From Thermofilum sp. (GTDB taxonomy: Archaea > Thermoproteota > Thermoprotei > Thermofilales > Thermofilaceae), in assembly GCA_020833575.1 (NCBI GenBank), contig JAJHRT010000002.1:1-43214 (forward strand): a stretch of 43,214 nt of DNA, given 5' to 3'. Made by a program: the position numbers and the translations under genes. The notes below the pieces were generated by a model, which searched no databases, was not told where the DNA came from, and saw only the letters and a program-made list of their open reading frames with translations. Positions 16,597-25,132 of this stretch are shown here, in pieces (within the stretch, counting starts at the first letter, position 1; every line of letters starts with the position of its first letter).

Positions 16597-17160
16597 ATGC
16601 CGGAGTGCTACAGGATAGGCAGCGTCACGGTCGAGCTGACGGAGGGTGATATCACCGAGCTGTCCGCGGATGCTATTGTGAACGCTGCTAACAGCTGGCT
16701 GAAGCACGGGGGCGGTGTGGCGCTGGCAATAGTGAGGAAGGGTGGGGAGGAGATCCAGCGCGAGAGCGACGAGTACGTCAGGAAGCACGGGCCGGTGCCC
16801 ACGGGGCAGGTCGCGGTCACCGGGGCTGGGAGGCTTAAGGCCAAGTACGTGATCCACGCGGTCGGGCCCCGCTTCGGGGAGCCCGAGGGCGACGAGAAGC
16901 TGGCCTCAGCCTTCCGGAACTCGCTGCTGAAGGCCGAGGAGCTCGGCCTCGAGAGCCTTGCGCTCCCCGCAATATCCACGGGCGTCTACGGCTACCCTTA
17001 CGCCAGGTGCGCCGAGGTGCTTGCCTCTGTGCTGCTGGACACCCTGCCGCGCGCGAGGAGCCTCAGGAGGGTTATCGTCTGCCTCTACGGGAGCGAGGCG
17101 TACAGCGCGTTCTCTAAGGTGTTCAGGGAGAGGCTGGGAGCCTACTCCTCAACCTGCTAG
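16597..17160 (+). CDS. Macro domain protein (ADP-ribose-1''-phosphate/ADP-ribosyl hydrolase-like)
   Basis: ADAIVNAANSWLKHGGGVALAIVRKGG...GQVAVTGAGRLKAKYVIHAVGPRFG...SLALPAISTGVYGYPYARCAEVL. Confidence 0.93.
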   Translation: MPECYRIGSVTVELTEGDITELSADAIVNAANSWLKHGGGVALAIVRKGGEEIQRESDEYVRKHGPVPTGQVAVTGAGRLKAKYVIHAVGPRFGEPEGDEKLASAFRNSLLKAEELGLESLALPAISTGVYGYPYARCAEVLASVLLDTLPRARSLRRVIVCLYGSEAYSAFSKVFRERLGAYSSTC

Positions 17161-17173
17161 CGCGTGATGCCGG

Positions 17174-17803
17174 TTGAGAGTGCCTGTAGTGGTGCTGGCC
17201 GGCGGGCAGAGCAGCCGCTTCGGGGGGCAGTACAAAGCGCTGGCCAAGCTCTGCGGCAAGCCGCTGGCAGCCCACGTTGTAGACAACCTCGCACCCTTAG
17301 CCTCCAGGCTAGTGGTGGTCGTGCACAGCGAGGGGCAGGCAGCCGCCCTCTCCTCCGCCCTGACCGGACGTGAGTACGAAGTTGCGGTGGATGTTCTCAG
17401 GGAGGTCTCGCCGCTCGTGGGGCTGTACACCGCCGCGAGCACCGTCGGCACAGGCCCCTTCGCCGTAGCCCCCGTGGACACCCCCTTCGTCACAGCCCGG
17501 GCCTACGAGAGGATGCTCAGCTGGCTGGGCGACCGCGCAGCGGTCATTCCCCAGTGGCCCAACGGGTACACCGAGCCCCTGCTGGCTGTCTACAGGGCGG
17601 AGCCGCTCAGGGAGAGCATCCCCCACCTCCTGGAGGAGGGGCGCGTGAGAGTCTCCGACCTCCTGAGCGCTCTCGACGCTGTCAAGGTGCCTGTGAGCGA
17701 GGTGTTCTCGGACCCCAGCCTCGAGACCTTCAACGTGAACACGGAGAAAGACCTCCTGCTCGCAGAGGAGCTGTGCGCACGTAGGCGCGGAAGGGGTCCC
17801 TAG
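17174..17803 (+). CDS. mobA: Molybdenum cofactor guanylyltransferase (MobA-like)
   Basis: VPVVVLAGGQSSRFGGQYKALAKLCGKPLAAHVVDNLAP...VGLYTAAS...VAPVDTPFVTARAYERML...YTEPLLAVYRAEPL...FNVNTEKDL. Confidence 0.85.
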   Translation: MRVPVVVLAGGQSSRFGGQYKALAKLCGKPLAAHVVDNLAPLASRLVVVVHSEGQAAALSSALTGREYEVAVDVLREVSPLVGLYTAASTVGTGPFAVAPVDTPFVTARAYERMLSWLGDRAAVIPQWPNGYTEPLLAVYRAEPLRESIPHLLEEGRVRVSDLLSALDAVKVPVSEVFSDPSLETFNVNTEKDLLLAEELCARRRGRGP

Positions 17804-17814
17804 CCCCACTCGCG

Positions 17815-18831
17815 CTACTCCTCGGGCCACGGCCTCTCCAGCAGAGCTCGCACGAGGCGGACTGCGGCCTCGACGTCGCTCCTCAAGGCTAGGGAGGTGG
17901 GTGTGTGTATGTACCGCACGGGCACCGAGATCGCGGTTGTCTCCGCGCCTCTGACCAGGAAGCTTCCGCTGTCCGTCCCGCTGTAAGGCGATATCTGGAG
18001 CTGGTACGGGATCGACGCTTCCTCAGCAAGCCTGCGCACGTGGAGGAGCAGCCTCCTGGAGGCCACTATGCTCCTGTCCATGACTCTGAGCGCCGGCCCC
18101 CTGCCAAGGACAGTCACGTACTGCTGCTCCGGCACACCCGGTGTGTCGTTCGCTATCGTGCCCTCGACAGCTACGGCGTAGTTCGGCTCGAGCTCGTGCG
18201 CCAGCGCCGCGGCCCCCCTCAGCCCAACCTCCTCCTGCACGGTGAAGGCGACAGCCACGCTGCCCTCCCCAGGCGCGCTGAGCCCCTCCAACGCCCTCAG
18301 AAGCACGTAGCAGCCGAGCCTGTCGTCCAGAGCCTTGCCCACTATCCTCCCATCCCTCTCCCGGTAGTTGCCCAGGAAGGTCGCGGGAGAGCCCACCTCC
18401 ACGCCCATCGCCAGGGCCTCCTCACGCGAGGAAGCCCCTACGTCGATGAAGAGGTCCTCGATCGAGGGAGGCTGAGCCTGTCCTCTGATGTGGGGAGGCT
18501 GCGCGCCGAAAACCCCCAGGACGTCCCCCTTCTCGGTCAGCACGACGACCTCCTTGGAGAGGACGGTGTCCGGCGAGATGCCGCCGAGGGCAGCCACCCT
18601 GAGGAACCCCCTCTCATCGATGTGGCGGACCACGAAGCCCACCTCGTCCATGTGCGCGGCAACAACCATGAGAGGCCTCCCCTCGCCCAGGACCACGTAC
18701 ACGTTGCCCAGAGAGTCCACCACGGGCTCGAAGCCCATGTCCTCAAGCTTCTCGACGATGACCGCTCTGACCCTGTCCTCGTAGCCTGAAGGCCCGGGAG
18801 TGTTCACCAGCTGGGAGAGTAGCTCATCCAC
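17815..18831 (-). CDS. M42 family metallopeptidase (TET/deblocking aminopeptidase-like)
   Basis: NTPGPSGYEDRVRAVIVEKLEDMG...VAAHMDEVGFVVRHIDERGFLRVAALGGI...GKALDDRLGCYVLLRAL...VAFTVQEEVGLRGAAALAH...GTDSGSFLVRGAETTAISVPVRYIHTP. Confidence 0.95.
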   Translation of the reverse strand: MDELLSQLVNTPGPSGYEDRVRAVIVEKLEDMGFEPVVDSLGNVYVVLGEGRPLMVVAAHMDEVGFVVRHIDERGFLRVAALGGISPDTVLSKEVVVLTEKGDVLGVFGAQPPHIRGQAQPPSIEDLFIDVGASSREEALAMGVEVGSPATFLGNYRERDGRIVGKALDDRLGCYVLLRALEGLSAPGEGSVAVAFTVQEEVGLRGAAALAHELEPNYAVAVEGTIANDTPGVPEQQYVTVLGRGPALRVMDRSIVASRRLLLHVRRLAEEASIPYQLQISPYSGTDSGSFLVRGAETTAISVPVRYIHTPTSLALRSDVEAAVRLVRALLERPWPEE

Positions 18832-18957
18832 CCCCTGCGCACCCTCTCCCTTAAGGAGCGAAAACCTTTTATGCGCATGCCTACCTCTTTATCCCTCGAT
18901 ATTTTTAACTGGAACACTCGAAAAGAATAAAGGGAGGCGCTGATAGTTATTTGCTGT

Positions 18958-20808
18958 ATGAAAGGCGGCTACATGGGTAAAATTCTCTTCGTGAACCTCA
19001 CCGACGGGACAATCCGGACAGAGCCCGTCGACCCCGCTGTCGCCGAGAAGTACATCGGCGGCAAGGGCTACGCGCTTTACGTCTTCTACAAGAAGTACCT
19101 CAAGGAGTACATGGCCAAGGGCCTATCTCCCAGGGACATAGACCCCCTAGGCCCTGAGAACGTGCTGTTCTTCGGCACAGGGCCTATCACCGGCGTGGCT
19201 GGAGCCCCGTCCCCCGGAAGGCACCACGTGATGACCCTTAGGTCCCCCCTGACGGGCTCTGTGGGCAGCGCTAACTCTGGCGGCGAGTTCGGAGCCTACA
19301 TGAAGTTCGCCGGGTACGACATGATCTTCATCGAGGGTGCTGCTGAGAAGCCTGTCTACATAGAGATCGTAGACGGGCACGTGGACATCAAGGACGCCTC
19401 CGACCTCTGGGGCAAGAACGTGTTCGACACGACGAGGGTGCTCAAGGCGAGGGTTGGGGGCAAGAACACCAGCGTTGCCTGCATCGGGCCGGCAGGCGAG
19501 AACCTGGTCCTCTTCGCCAACATCATGAACGACGAGCACAGGGCGGCTGGGAGGACGGGAGTCGGCGCAGTGATGGGGAGCAAGAAGCTCAAGGCGATCG
19601 TGGTCTCCGGCGAGCAGAAGCCTGAGATCGCGGACCCCGAGGGCTTCAGGGAGCTCTCCAAGAGCCTTGTCGAGCGCCTGAGGAAGAACCCTGTCACCGG
19701 CGAGGGCCTGCCGAAGTACGGCACGGCGATCCTGATCAACATAATCAACCAGGCGGGCGCGCTACCCTTCAAGAACTGGCAGTCCGGCTACAACCCCGAG
19801 GCGGACAAGATCAGCGGCGAGACCCTCGAGAGGACCTACCTCATTGCGAGGAGGCCCTGCTGGGGCTGCCAGATAGGCTGCGGCCGCGTGACCAAGGTCC
19901 CGAGCGGCCCCTACCAGATACTCCACACCGAGGGGCCTGAGTACGAGAGCATCTGGGCGCTGGGCAACGCCACAGGCGTCATGGACCTCGCGGCGATAAT
20001 CAAGGCTAACCACCTCTGCGACGAGCTCGGCATGGACCCGATAACCATGGGCTCCACGATCGCCTGCGCGATGGAGCTCTACGAGAAGGGCTACATCCCC
20101 GCCGAGGACCTCCAGGGCCTCGACCTGAGGTTCGGCAACGCCGCCGCGCTCGTCGAGTGCGTTTGGAGGACAGCGTACAAGGCAGGCTTCGGCGCCAAGC
20201 TCGCGCTGGGAAGCAAGCGCCTCGCCGAGATGTACGGCGCCCCCGAGCTCTCAATGAGCGTCAAGGGCCTCGAGATGCCCGCCTACGACCCGAGGGGTGC
20301 GAAGGGCATCGGGCTGAACTACGCCACCGCGAACAGGGGAGGCTGCCACGTCACCGGCTACACGATCTCACCGGAGATCCTCGGCATACCTCAGAAGATC
20401 GACCCGCTCACCCCCGAGGGCAAGGCCTACTGGGTGAAGGTGTTCCAAGACTTCACCAGCGTCGTCAACAGCGCGGTGAACTGCCTCTTCGTCACTTTCG
20501 AGCTGGGCGCGAAGGACTACGCGGCGCTGTTCAACACGATCGCGGGCTTCAACTTCACAGAGCAGGACGTGATGACGATAGGCGAGAGGATCTACAACCT
20601 GGAGAGGTACATCATGTCGCTCTACGGCTTCTCTGCCAAGGACGACACGCTGCCGCCGAGGCTCCTCAAGGAGCCCATGCCCGAAGGGCCTGCGAAGGGC
20701 CAGGTCGTCGAGCTCGACAAGATGCTCCAGGAGTACTACAAGCTCAGAGGCTGGGTCGACGGCGTGCCAACGAAGGAGAAGCTGAAGGAGCTCGGCATAG
20801 AGCTCTAG
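18958..20808 (+). CDS. Aldehyde:ferredoxin oxidoreductase family (tungsten/molybdenum pterin) enzyme
   Basis: MGKILFVNLTDGTIRTEPVDPAVAEKYIGGKGYALYVFYKKY...FFGTGPITGVAGAPSPGRHHVMTLRSPLTGSVGSANSGGEFGAYMKFAGYDMIFIEGAA...CWGCQIGCGR...EGPEYESIWALG. Confidence 0.96.
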   Translation: MKGGYMGKILFVNLTDGTIRTEPVDPAVAEKYIGGKGYALYVFYKKYLKEYMAKGLSPRDIDPLGPENVLFFGTGPITGVAGAPSPGRHHVMTLRSPLTGSVGSANSGGEFGAYMKFAGYDMIFIEGAAEKPVYIEIVDGHVDIKDASDLWGKNVFDTTRVLKARVGGKNTSVACIGPAGENLVLFANIMNDEHRAAGRTGVGAVMGSKKLKAIVVSGEQKPEIADPEGFRELSKSLVERLRKNPVTGEGLPKYGTAILINIINQAGALPFKNWQSGYNPEADKISGETLERTYLIARRPCWGCQIGCGRVTKVPSGPYQILHTEGPEYESIWALGNATGVMDLAAIIKANHLCDELGMDPITMGSTIACAMELYEKGYIPAEDLQGLDLRFGNAAALVECVWRTAYKAGFGAKLALGSKRLAEMYGAPELSMSVKGLEMPAYDPRGAKGIGLNYATANRGGCHVTGYTISPEILGIPQKIDPLTPEGKAYWVKVFQDFTSVVNSAVNCLFVTFELGAKDYAALFNTIAGFNFTEQDVMTIGERIYNLERYIMSLYGFSAKDDTLPPRLLKEPMPEGPAKGQVVELDKMLQEYYKLRGWVDGVPTKEKLKELGIEL

Positions 20809-20844
20809 AAGGAAAGTTCCCCCCTCAACTAGTTTTTTCTACTT

Positions 20845-22230
20845 TTAGCTCCCCCGGGTTACCGAGCTCAGAAACTCCTGGAAGAGCTTCTCGTGCTTGC
20901 ACTTCTCGCACAGGTAGAGGGACTGGATTGTTTCTTCGCCGAACCCTCTCTCGCGCATCCTCCTTTCAAGGCTCTTCAGCCTCGCCAGAGGCCCCAGGGG
21001 GGCGCCGCACTGCCTGCAGCGTGCTACACCGCTGCTGGCTACCATCTCGAAGGCGTCAGCAACCTGGAGCTGCCTGCTGAGGGTGAGAGCCTTCTCAGGG
21101 CACTTCTCCACGCAGGCTGAGCAGCCGACGCAGAGGGAGCTGTTGAAGAGGAGTGAGACCTTGTCGCCGTCCTGGGAGAGCTTCAGCGCGCCGGTGGGGC
21201 ACAGGTTGGCGCACGCCCCGCAGAGCGTGCAAGCCTCGCTCGCCGACAGCCGGAATAGGGGCAGCCTCGTGGGCGCGGCCCGGGGCTTCACCGCGAAGAG
21301 CGATGCTAGCTTGGGCAGCTCGGAGGGGGCTGTGGCCCAGGCTCCGAGCGGCGGGCCGAGGTTCTCCTCAACCTCTCCCACGGCTTCCAGGTGGATCTTC
21401 GCCGCCGCCCAGCGGCTACACTTCTCGCCGAGCGCGCAGTAGAAGGAGACCGAGAGCCCTCTCAGCTTGGCGTAGAGGAGCTCGTGCAGCCTGAATGCCG
21501 CAATGCACGGAAGTGTCAGGACCAGCGCCCTACCCGAGCTACCGGGGGCGTCGTACACACTACCCCTGCCCCAGGGGCAGGTGACCACCAGCCTCTCGAT
21601 GCCCTTCGAGGATGCTGCGTCAACCAGCTTCCTCACGGCCGACGGCGGGGCAGCAGGCTGGAAGAGCAGGCCGCTGGGGCAGCTGCTCGTGCACAGCCCG
21701 CACTCCAGGCACTTCTCCCCCTCCACCCTGGGAGGCTTCCCCTCGAGCGCTGAGAAGGGGCACGACTGGAGGCACAGCGCGCAATCCGGCAGCCTAGTGC
21801 ACCTCAGCGAGTCCACGTCGACGAGCGCTAGGTAGCGCAGCGCGGAGCTGAGCCCGCGCGAGAGCAGGTCGCGGCGTGAGACGCGAGCGTCCAGGTTTAC
21901 ACTGATGTGCAGAGTGTACTTGGAGGACTCGCGGAGGTACTCCTCCCAGATGCTCAGGAGCTCCTCCAAGCCTAGGGAGGACAGCGCCGTGTCCCTCTCC
22001 TTGTCGACGAAGACCACCCTGGGCCACCGCGCACCCATGCCGGCGAGCTCGCCCAGGATGCTGCCCCAGAGGTTGGCCGCCTCCGGGGGTCCCACAACTA
22101 CGACTCCGTCCGCCCGCTCAGAGGCGTCAGCGATAGCCCTCAGGGTCTCTCCTAGGGCGCCGTGCCCGCTACCTAGTGAGGGCTCGAGCACGATTCTCTC
22201 AACACGCGGTGCAGGGGTGTCCCTGGACAT
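20845..22230 (-). CDS. Multi-cluster 4Fe-4S polyferredoxin-like protein with MvhD-like central segment
   Basis: CALCLQSCPFSAL...CLECGLCTSSCP; CTLCGACANLCPTGAL...CVGCSACVEKCPEKAL; C-terminal CRQCG...CEKCKHEK; central VVTCPWGRG...LPCIAAFRLHELLYAKLRG. Start MSRDTPAP at 22230; the ORF is open to 22359. Confidence 0.75.
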   Translation of the reverse strand: MSRDTPAPRVERIVLEPSLGSGHGALGETLRAIADASERADGVVVVGPPEAANLWGSILGELAGMGARWPRVVFVDKERDTALSSLGLEELLSIWEEYLRESSKYTLHISVNLDARVSRRDLLSRGLSSALRYLALVDVDSLRCTRLPDCALCLQSCPFSALEGKPPRVEGEKCLECGLCTSSCPSGLLFQPAAPPSAVRKLVDAASSKGIERLVVTCPWGRGSVYDAPGSSGRALVLTLPCIAAFRLHELLYAKLRGLSVSFYCALGEKCSRWAAAKIHLEAVGEVEENLGPPLGAWATAPSELPKLASLFAVKPRAAPTRLPLFRLSASEACTLCGACANLCPTGALKLSQDGDKVSLLFNSSLCVGCSACVEKCPEKALTLSRQLQVADAFEMVASSGVARCRQCGAPLGPLARLKSLERRMRERGFGEETIQSLYLCEKCKHEKLFQEFLSSVTRGS

Positions 22231-22305
22231 ACTCTGCACAGACTCAAACTTTCCCGCGCGGTAAAACTTTATGGTGGTAGCGCGGAGACGAATTAGGGCT
22301 AGGGC

Positions 22306-22578
22306 ATGGTCAGAGTGAAGTTCATGCTCTTCGCAACCCTCAGGGAGAAGTACGGGCACAAGGAGGTCACCGTGGAGTGCGACGGGACGCTACGCGACGC
22401 TGTGCTGAGAGCCGCAGAGCTCCTGGGGCCCGAGTTCGTGAGCGAAGTGTACGAGAACGGCGAGGTCAGAAGGGACAGGATAATCCTGGTGAACGGCAGG
22501 CATGTGCAGTTCCTCAGCTCCGACAGGCTAGAGGACGGGGCCGTGGTGTCCATATTCCCACCGATAGCCGGAGGCTAG
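22306..22578 (+). CDS. moaD: MoaD/ThiS-family sulfur carrier protein
   Basis: MVRVKFMLFATLREKYGHKEVTVECDGTLRDAVLRAAEL...ILVNGRHVQFLSSDRLEDGAVVSIFPPIAGG; C-terminal Gly-Gly and VSIFPPIAGG signature. Confidence 0.93.
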   Translation: MVRVKFMLFATLREKYGHKEVTVECDGTLRDAVLRAAELLGPEFVSEVYENGEVRRDRIILVNGRHVQFLSSDRLEDGAVVSIFPPIAGG

Positions 22579-22630
22579 CGAGGGCGCGGCGCTGGGTATA
22601 ATTGGCCCCGGAGGTCTTTCTTTTCGGAGT

Positions 22631-23005
22631 ATGCCGGCTACTGCAAGAGGAGGCGCTGCGCAAGCCCTGAGGGTCAGGTTCAAGGTGTGGCTTGAGAGCG
22701 AGAGCGGCGCGCTGCTGGGGGAGGGGGGTGTTGAGCTTTTGAGGGCTGTCCAGGAGACGGGATCGCTGAAGGAGGCCGCGAGGAGGCTGAACTACTCCTA
22801 CTCCTTTGCCTGGAGGTACCTGCGGAGGCTCGAGGACAGGCTGGGCTTGAAGCTCGTGAGGACGCTCCGCGGCGGCAAGGCTGGTGGGACAGCTGAGCTG
22901 ACGGAGGAGGCGGAGCGCCTCCTCGAGATATACACCCTGGCCGAGGAGGCTGTGAGAAGCGTCGTGGAGCGGATAAACGCAGCGATAGCGGAGAACAGCC
23001 TCTAG
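22631..23005 (+). CDS. ModE N-terminal-like (LysR-type winged HTH) transcriptional regulator
   Basis: VWLESESGALLGEGGVELLRAVQETGSLKEAARRLNYSYSFAWRYLRRLEDRLGLKLVRTLRGGKAGGTAELTEEAERLLEIY is a ModE-type DNA-binding domain; no C-terminal MOP domain. Confidence 0.9.
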   Translation: MPATARGGAAQALRVRFKVWLESESGALLGEGGVELLRAVQETGSLKEAARRLNYSYSFAWRYLRRLEDRLGLKLVRTLRGGKAGGTAELTEEAERLLEIYTLAEEAVRSVVERINAAIAENSL

Positions 23006-23125
23006 CAAATGGTATTCATACCGGGTCGCCTGGCAGGTGCTTGTGCTCAGCTCGTGGGCGCATGGGCTGTGGTGCCCCAGCCATGTGCTAAGCCGATACG
23101 GTCGAAGATTTTCAACTGTTAGCGT

Positions 23126-23132
23126 TTATATC
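23126..23132 (+). promoter_or_regulatory. TATA box of carbamate kinase gene
   Basis: GCGTTTATATC about 25 nt before the GTG start at 23154. Confidence 0.55.
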
Positions 23133-23153
23133 TCGTCTTAGTAACTTTACTGT

Positions 23154-24074
23154 GTGAAGAAGCCTGTACTCGTCTTAGCGCTAGGTGGCAACGCGCTGCT
23201 GAGGAGGGGGGAGAGGGGCACCTTCGAGGAGCAGCTCTCGAATCTGCTGCGGGTCGCCCCCTCCCTCCTGGAGCTCTCCAGGGAGTACCAGCTGGTGGTC
23301 ACGCACGGCAATGGGCCTCAGGTGGGGAACCTCTACCTGCAGCAGGAGAGCACGAGCGAAGCCCCTCCCATGCCCCTCCACGCCTGCGTTGCTATGACCC
23401 AGAGTCTGATAGGCTACCTGATCCAGCTCGCTGTGAACAGCGTCGACCCCGGAGCCAGGGTTGCCGTGGTGCCCACGCGCGTGCTCGTAGACCCCGAGGA
23501 CCCCGCGTTCAGGAGGCCCATGAAGCCCATCGGCCCTTACTACCCCGAGCACCTCCGAGAGGCTCTCGCAGCGAGGGGGTGGGAACTGGTGCACGTCCCA
23601 GGGAGGGGTTACAGGCGCGTAGTACCCTCGCCGAGACCTAAGCGCATCGTGGACATCGACGTGATAAGAGAGCTGCTCGGCAGGGTGGACCTGGTGGTCG
23701 CGGCAGGCGGAGGCGGCATCCCCGTTGTCGAGCGCGGTGGGCGGCTGGAGGGTGTGGACGCTGTGATAGACAAGGACCTTGCTTCCTCGCTGCTCGCCAG
23801 GGAGCTCGGCGCAGACATCCTCGTCATACTCACGGACGTCGAAGGCGTGTACCTGAACTACGGCAGGCCCGACGCCAGGCTGCTCACACGTCTCTGCGCC
23901 TCCGAGGCCGAGAGGCTGCTCTCCGAGGGGCACTTCCCACCGGGCACCATGGGCCCCAAGGTGGAGGCCTGCGTGGAGTTCGTGAGAAGCGGCGGTAGGG
24001 CCGCTATTGGCAGCCTTGAGAGAGCGCTAGAGGTGGTCAGGGGGGTCTCCGGCACCCTTCTGGAGAACTGCTAG
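23154..24074 (+). CDS. arcC: Carbamate kinase
   Basis: VLALGGNALLRRGERGTFEEQLSNLLRVAPSLLELSREYQLVVTHGNGPQVGNLYLQQES...VVAAGGGGIPVVERGGRLEGVDAVIDKDLASSLLARELGADILVILTDVEGVYLNYG...GTMGPKVEACVEFV. GTG start. Confidence 0.95.
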   Translation: MKKPVLVLALGGNALLRRGERGTFEEQLSNLLRVAPSLLELSREYQLVVTHGNGPQVGNLYLQQESTSEAPPMPLHACVAMTQSLIGYLIQLAVNSVDPGARVAVVPTRVLVDPEDPAFRRPMKPIGPYYPEHLREALAARGWELVHVPGRGYRRVVPSPRPKRIVDIDVIRELLGRVDLVVAAGGGGIPVVERGGRLEGVDAVIDKDLASSLLARELGADILVILTDVEGVYLNYGRPDARLLTRLCASEAERLLSEGHFPPGTMGPKVEACVEFVRSGGRAAIGSLERALEVVRGVSGTLLENC

Positions 24075-24127
24075 CGCGGTCAAGCACGCTTTATTACCCG
24101 GCTTCACCGCGTCGTACCTGGGGGTTA

Positions 24128-25132
24128 ATGGACCAGCGGGCTAGGAGGCTGCTCTCCGCGCTACCAGCTCTAGCGGCAGCGCTGGTGCTGCTCTCAGCGG
24201 TCTGGACTCAGCCGAGCCCTGTCGTTGTCGAGGAAGTGGTTGAGTACGGTGTGAGGGGGAGGTTCGTCCTCGTGAACAGGCACAACGTGACGCTGAACGA
24301 CTTCGTCTACATTGCGCTCCCGCAGAACACGAGCTTCCAGGAGAGCTACGTCGTGCGCGTGGAGCCACCGCTCCTGAGGCTCGTCAAGGACGAGGACGGC
24401 AACGTCATGGGCGTTGTGAGAGTTGTCGCGAAGCCGGGCGAGAAGGTTGCTGTCGACGTCGAGTACAGAGTGGTCGTGAGGGGCTACAGGATAAGAGTGG
24501 ATCTGGCGCGCGGCGAGTGGCCTCCCCTCTCGGTTGCTGAGCGGTACACGTCCAAGACTGCCTACTGGAACACTTACAACCTTACGCTGGTGGGGCTAGC
24601 CTACAGTGCTGCTTACGCGGACTCTCCCTTGGAGACCGCCAGCAGGCTGGCCTCCTGGGTTCTCCCGCGAATCAGCTACACGGTGAACTTAGGGCGGGCT
24701 GGCAGCGACAGAGCGCTTATCAGGACGTTCGGGGGCTACGCCGTTCGGGGGGACTGCGTCGAGGTCGCGGACGTCTATGTGACCATGGCCAGGGCTCTCG
24801 GGCTGCCCGCCAGGACTGCGTACGGTGTGCTCCTGACCAGCTACTCGCAGAGGATGTGGCTCAACATGTCGACCGTGGGGGAGGAGGGCGAGGCGCTGCT
24901 CCAGCACTGGGGAGGCCACATGTGGCCCCAGGTGTACATACCCCCCTACGGCTGGGTGGACGTTGACATGCTGGACGGGATGAGCCCCAACGTGGGCGTG
25001 TACAGCGCCCGCCACATAGTCTTCGGCGTAGAGGAGACTAAGTACTACGGCTCGGCGCTCACCAGCAGCTGCATCCCCAGCTACCTGGACCTAGAGTACG
25101 TGGAGTACGAGTTCAGAGGTGTTAGGCGATGA
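24128..25132 (+). CDS. Secreted/membrane-anchored transglutaminase-like (Transglut_core) protein
   Basis: N-terminal hydrophobic segment LLSALPALAAALVLLSAVW; GDCVEVADVYVTMARALGLPARTAYGV...GGHMWPQVYIPPYGWVDVD (Cys-His-Asp). Confidence 0.85.
   Translation: MDQRARRLLSALPALAAALVLLSAVWTQPSPVVVEEVVEYGVRGRFVLVNRHNVTLNDFVYIALPQNTSFQESYVVRVEPPLLRLVKDEDGNVMGVVRVVAKPGEKVAVDVEYRVVVRGYRIRVDLARGEWPPLSVAERYTSKTAYWNTYNLTLVGLAYSAAYADSPLETASRLASWVLPRISYTVNLGRAGSDRALIRTFGGYAVRGDCVEVADVYVTMARALGLPARTAYGVLLTSYSQRMWLNMSTVGEEGEALLQHWGGHMWPQVYIPPYGWVDVDMLDGMSPNVGVYSARHIVFGVEETKYYGSALTSSCIPSYLDLEYVEYEFRGVRR

Noticed and set aside
17905-18789. 294-aa plus-strand ORF antisense to the M42 peptidase
   Set aside because: His/Arg/Val-rich shadow ORF; M42 motifs on the opposite strand are unambiguous.
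20157-21080. 307-aa plus-strand ORF overlapping the AOR 3' end and the polyferredoxin gene
   Set aside because: Out-of-frame translation of AOR with Arg/Gly-rich low-complexity sequence; continues antisense into another real gene.
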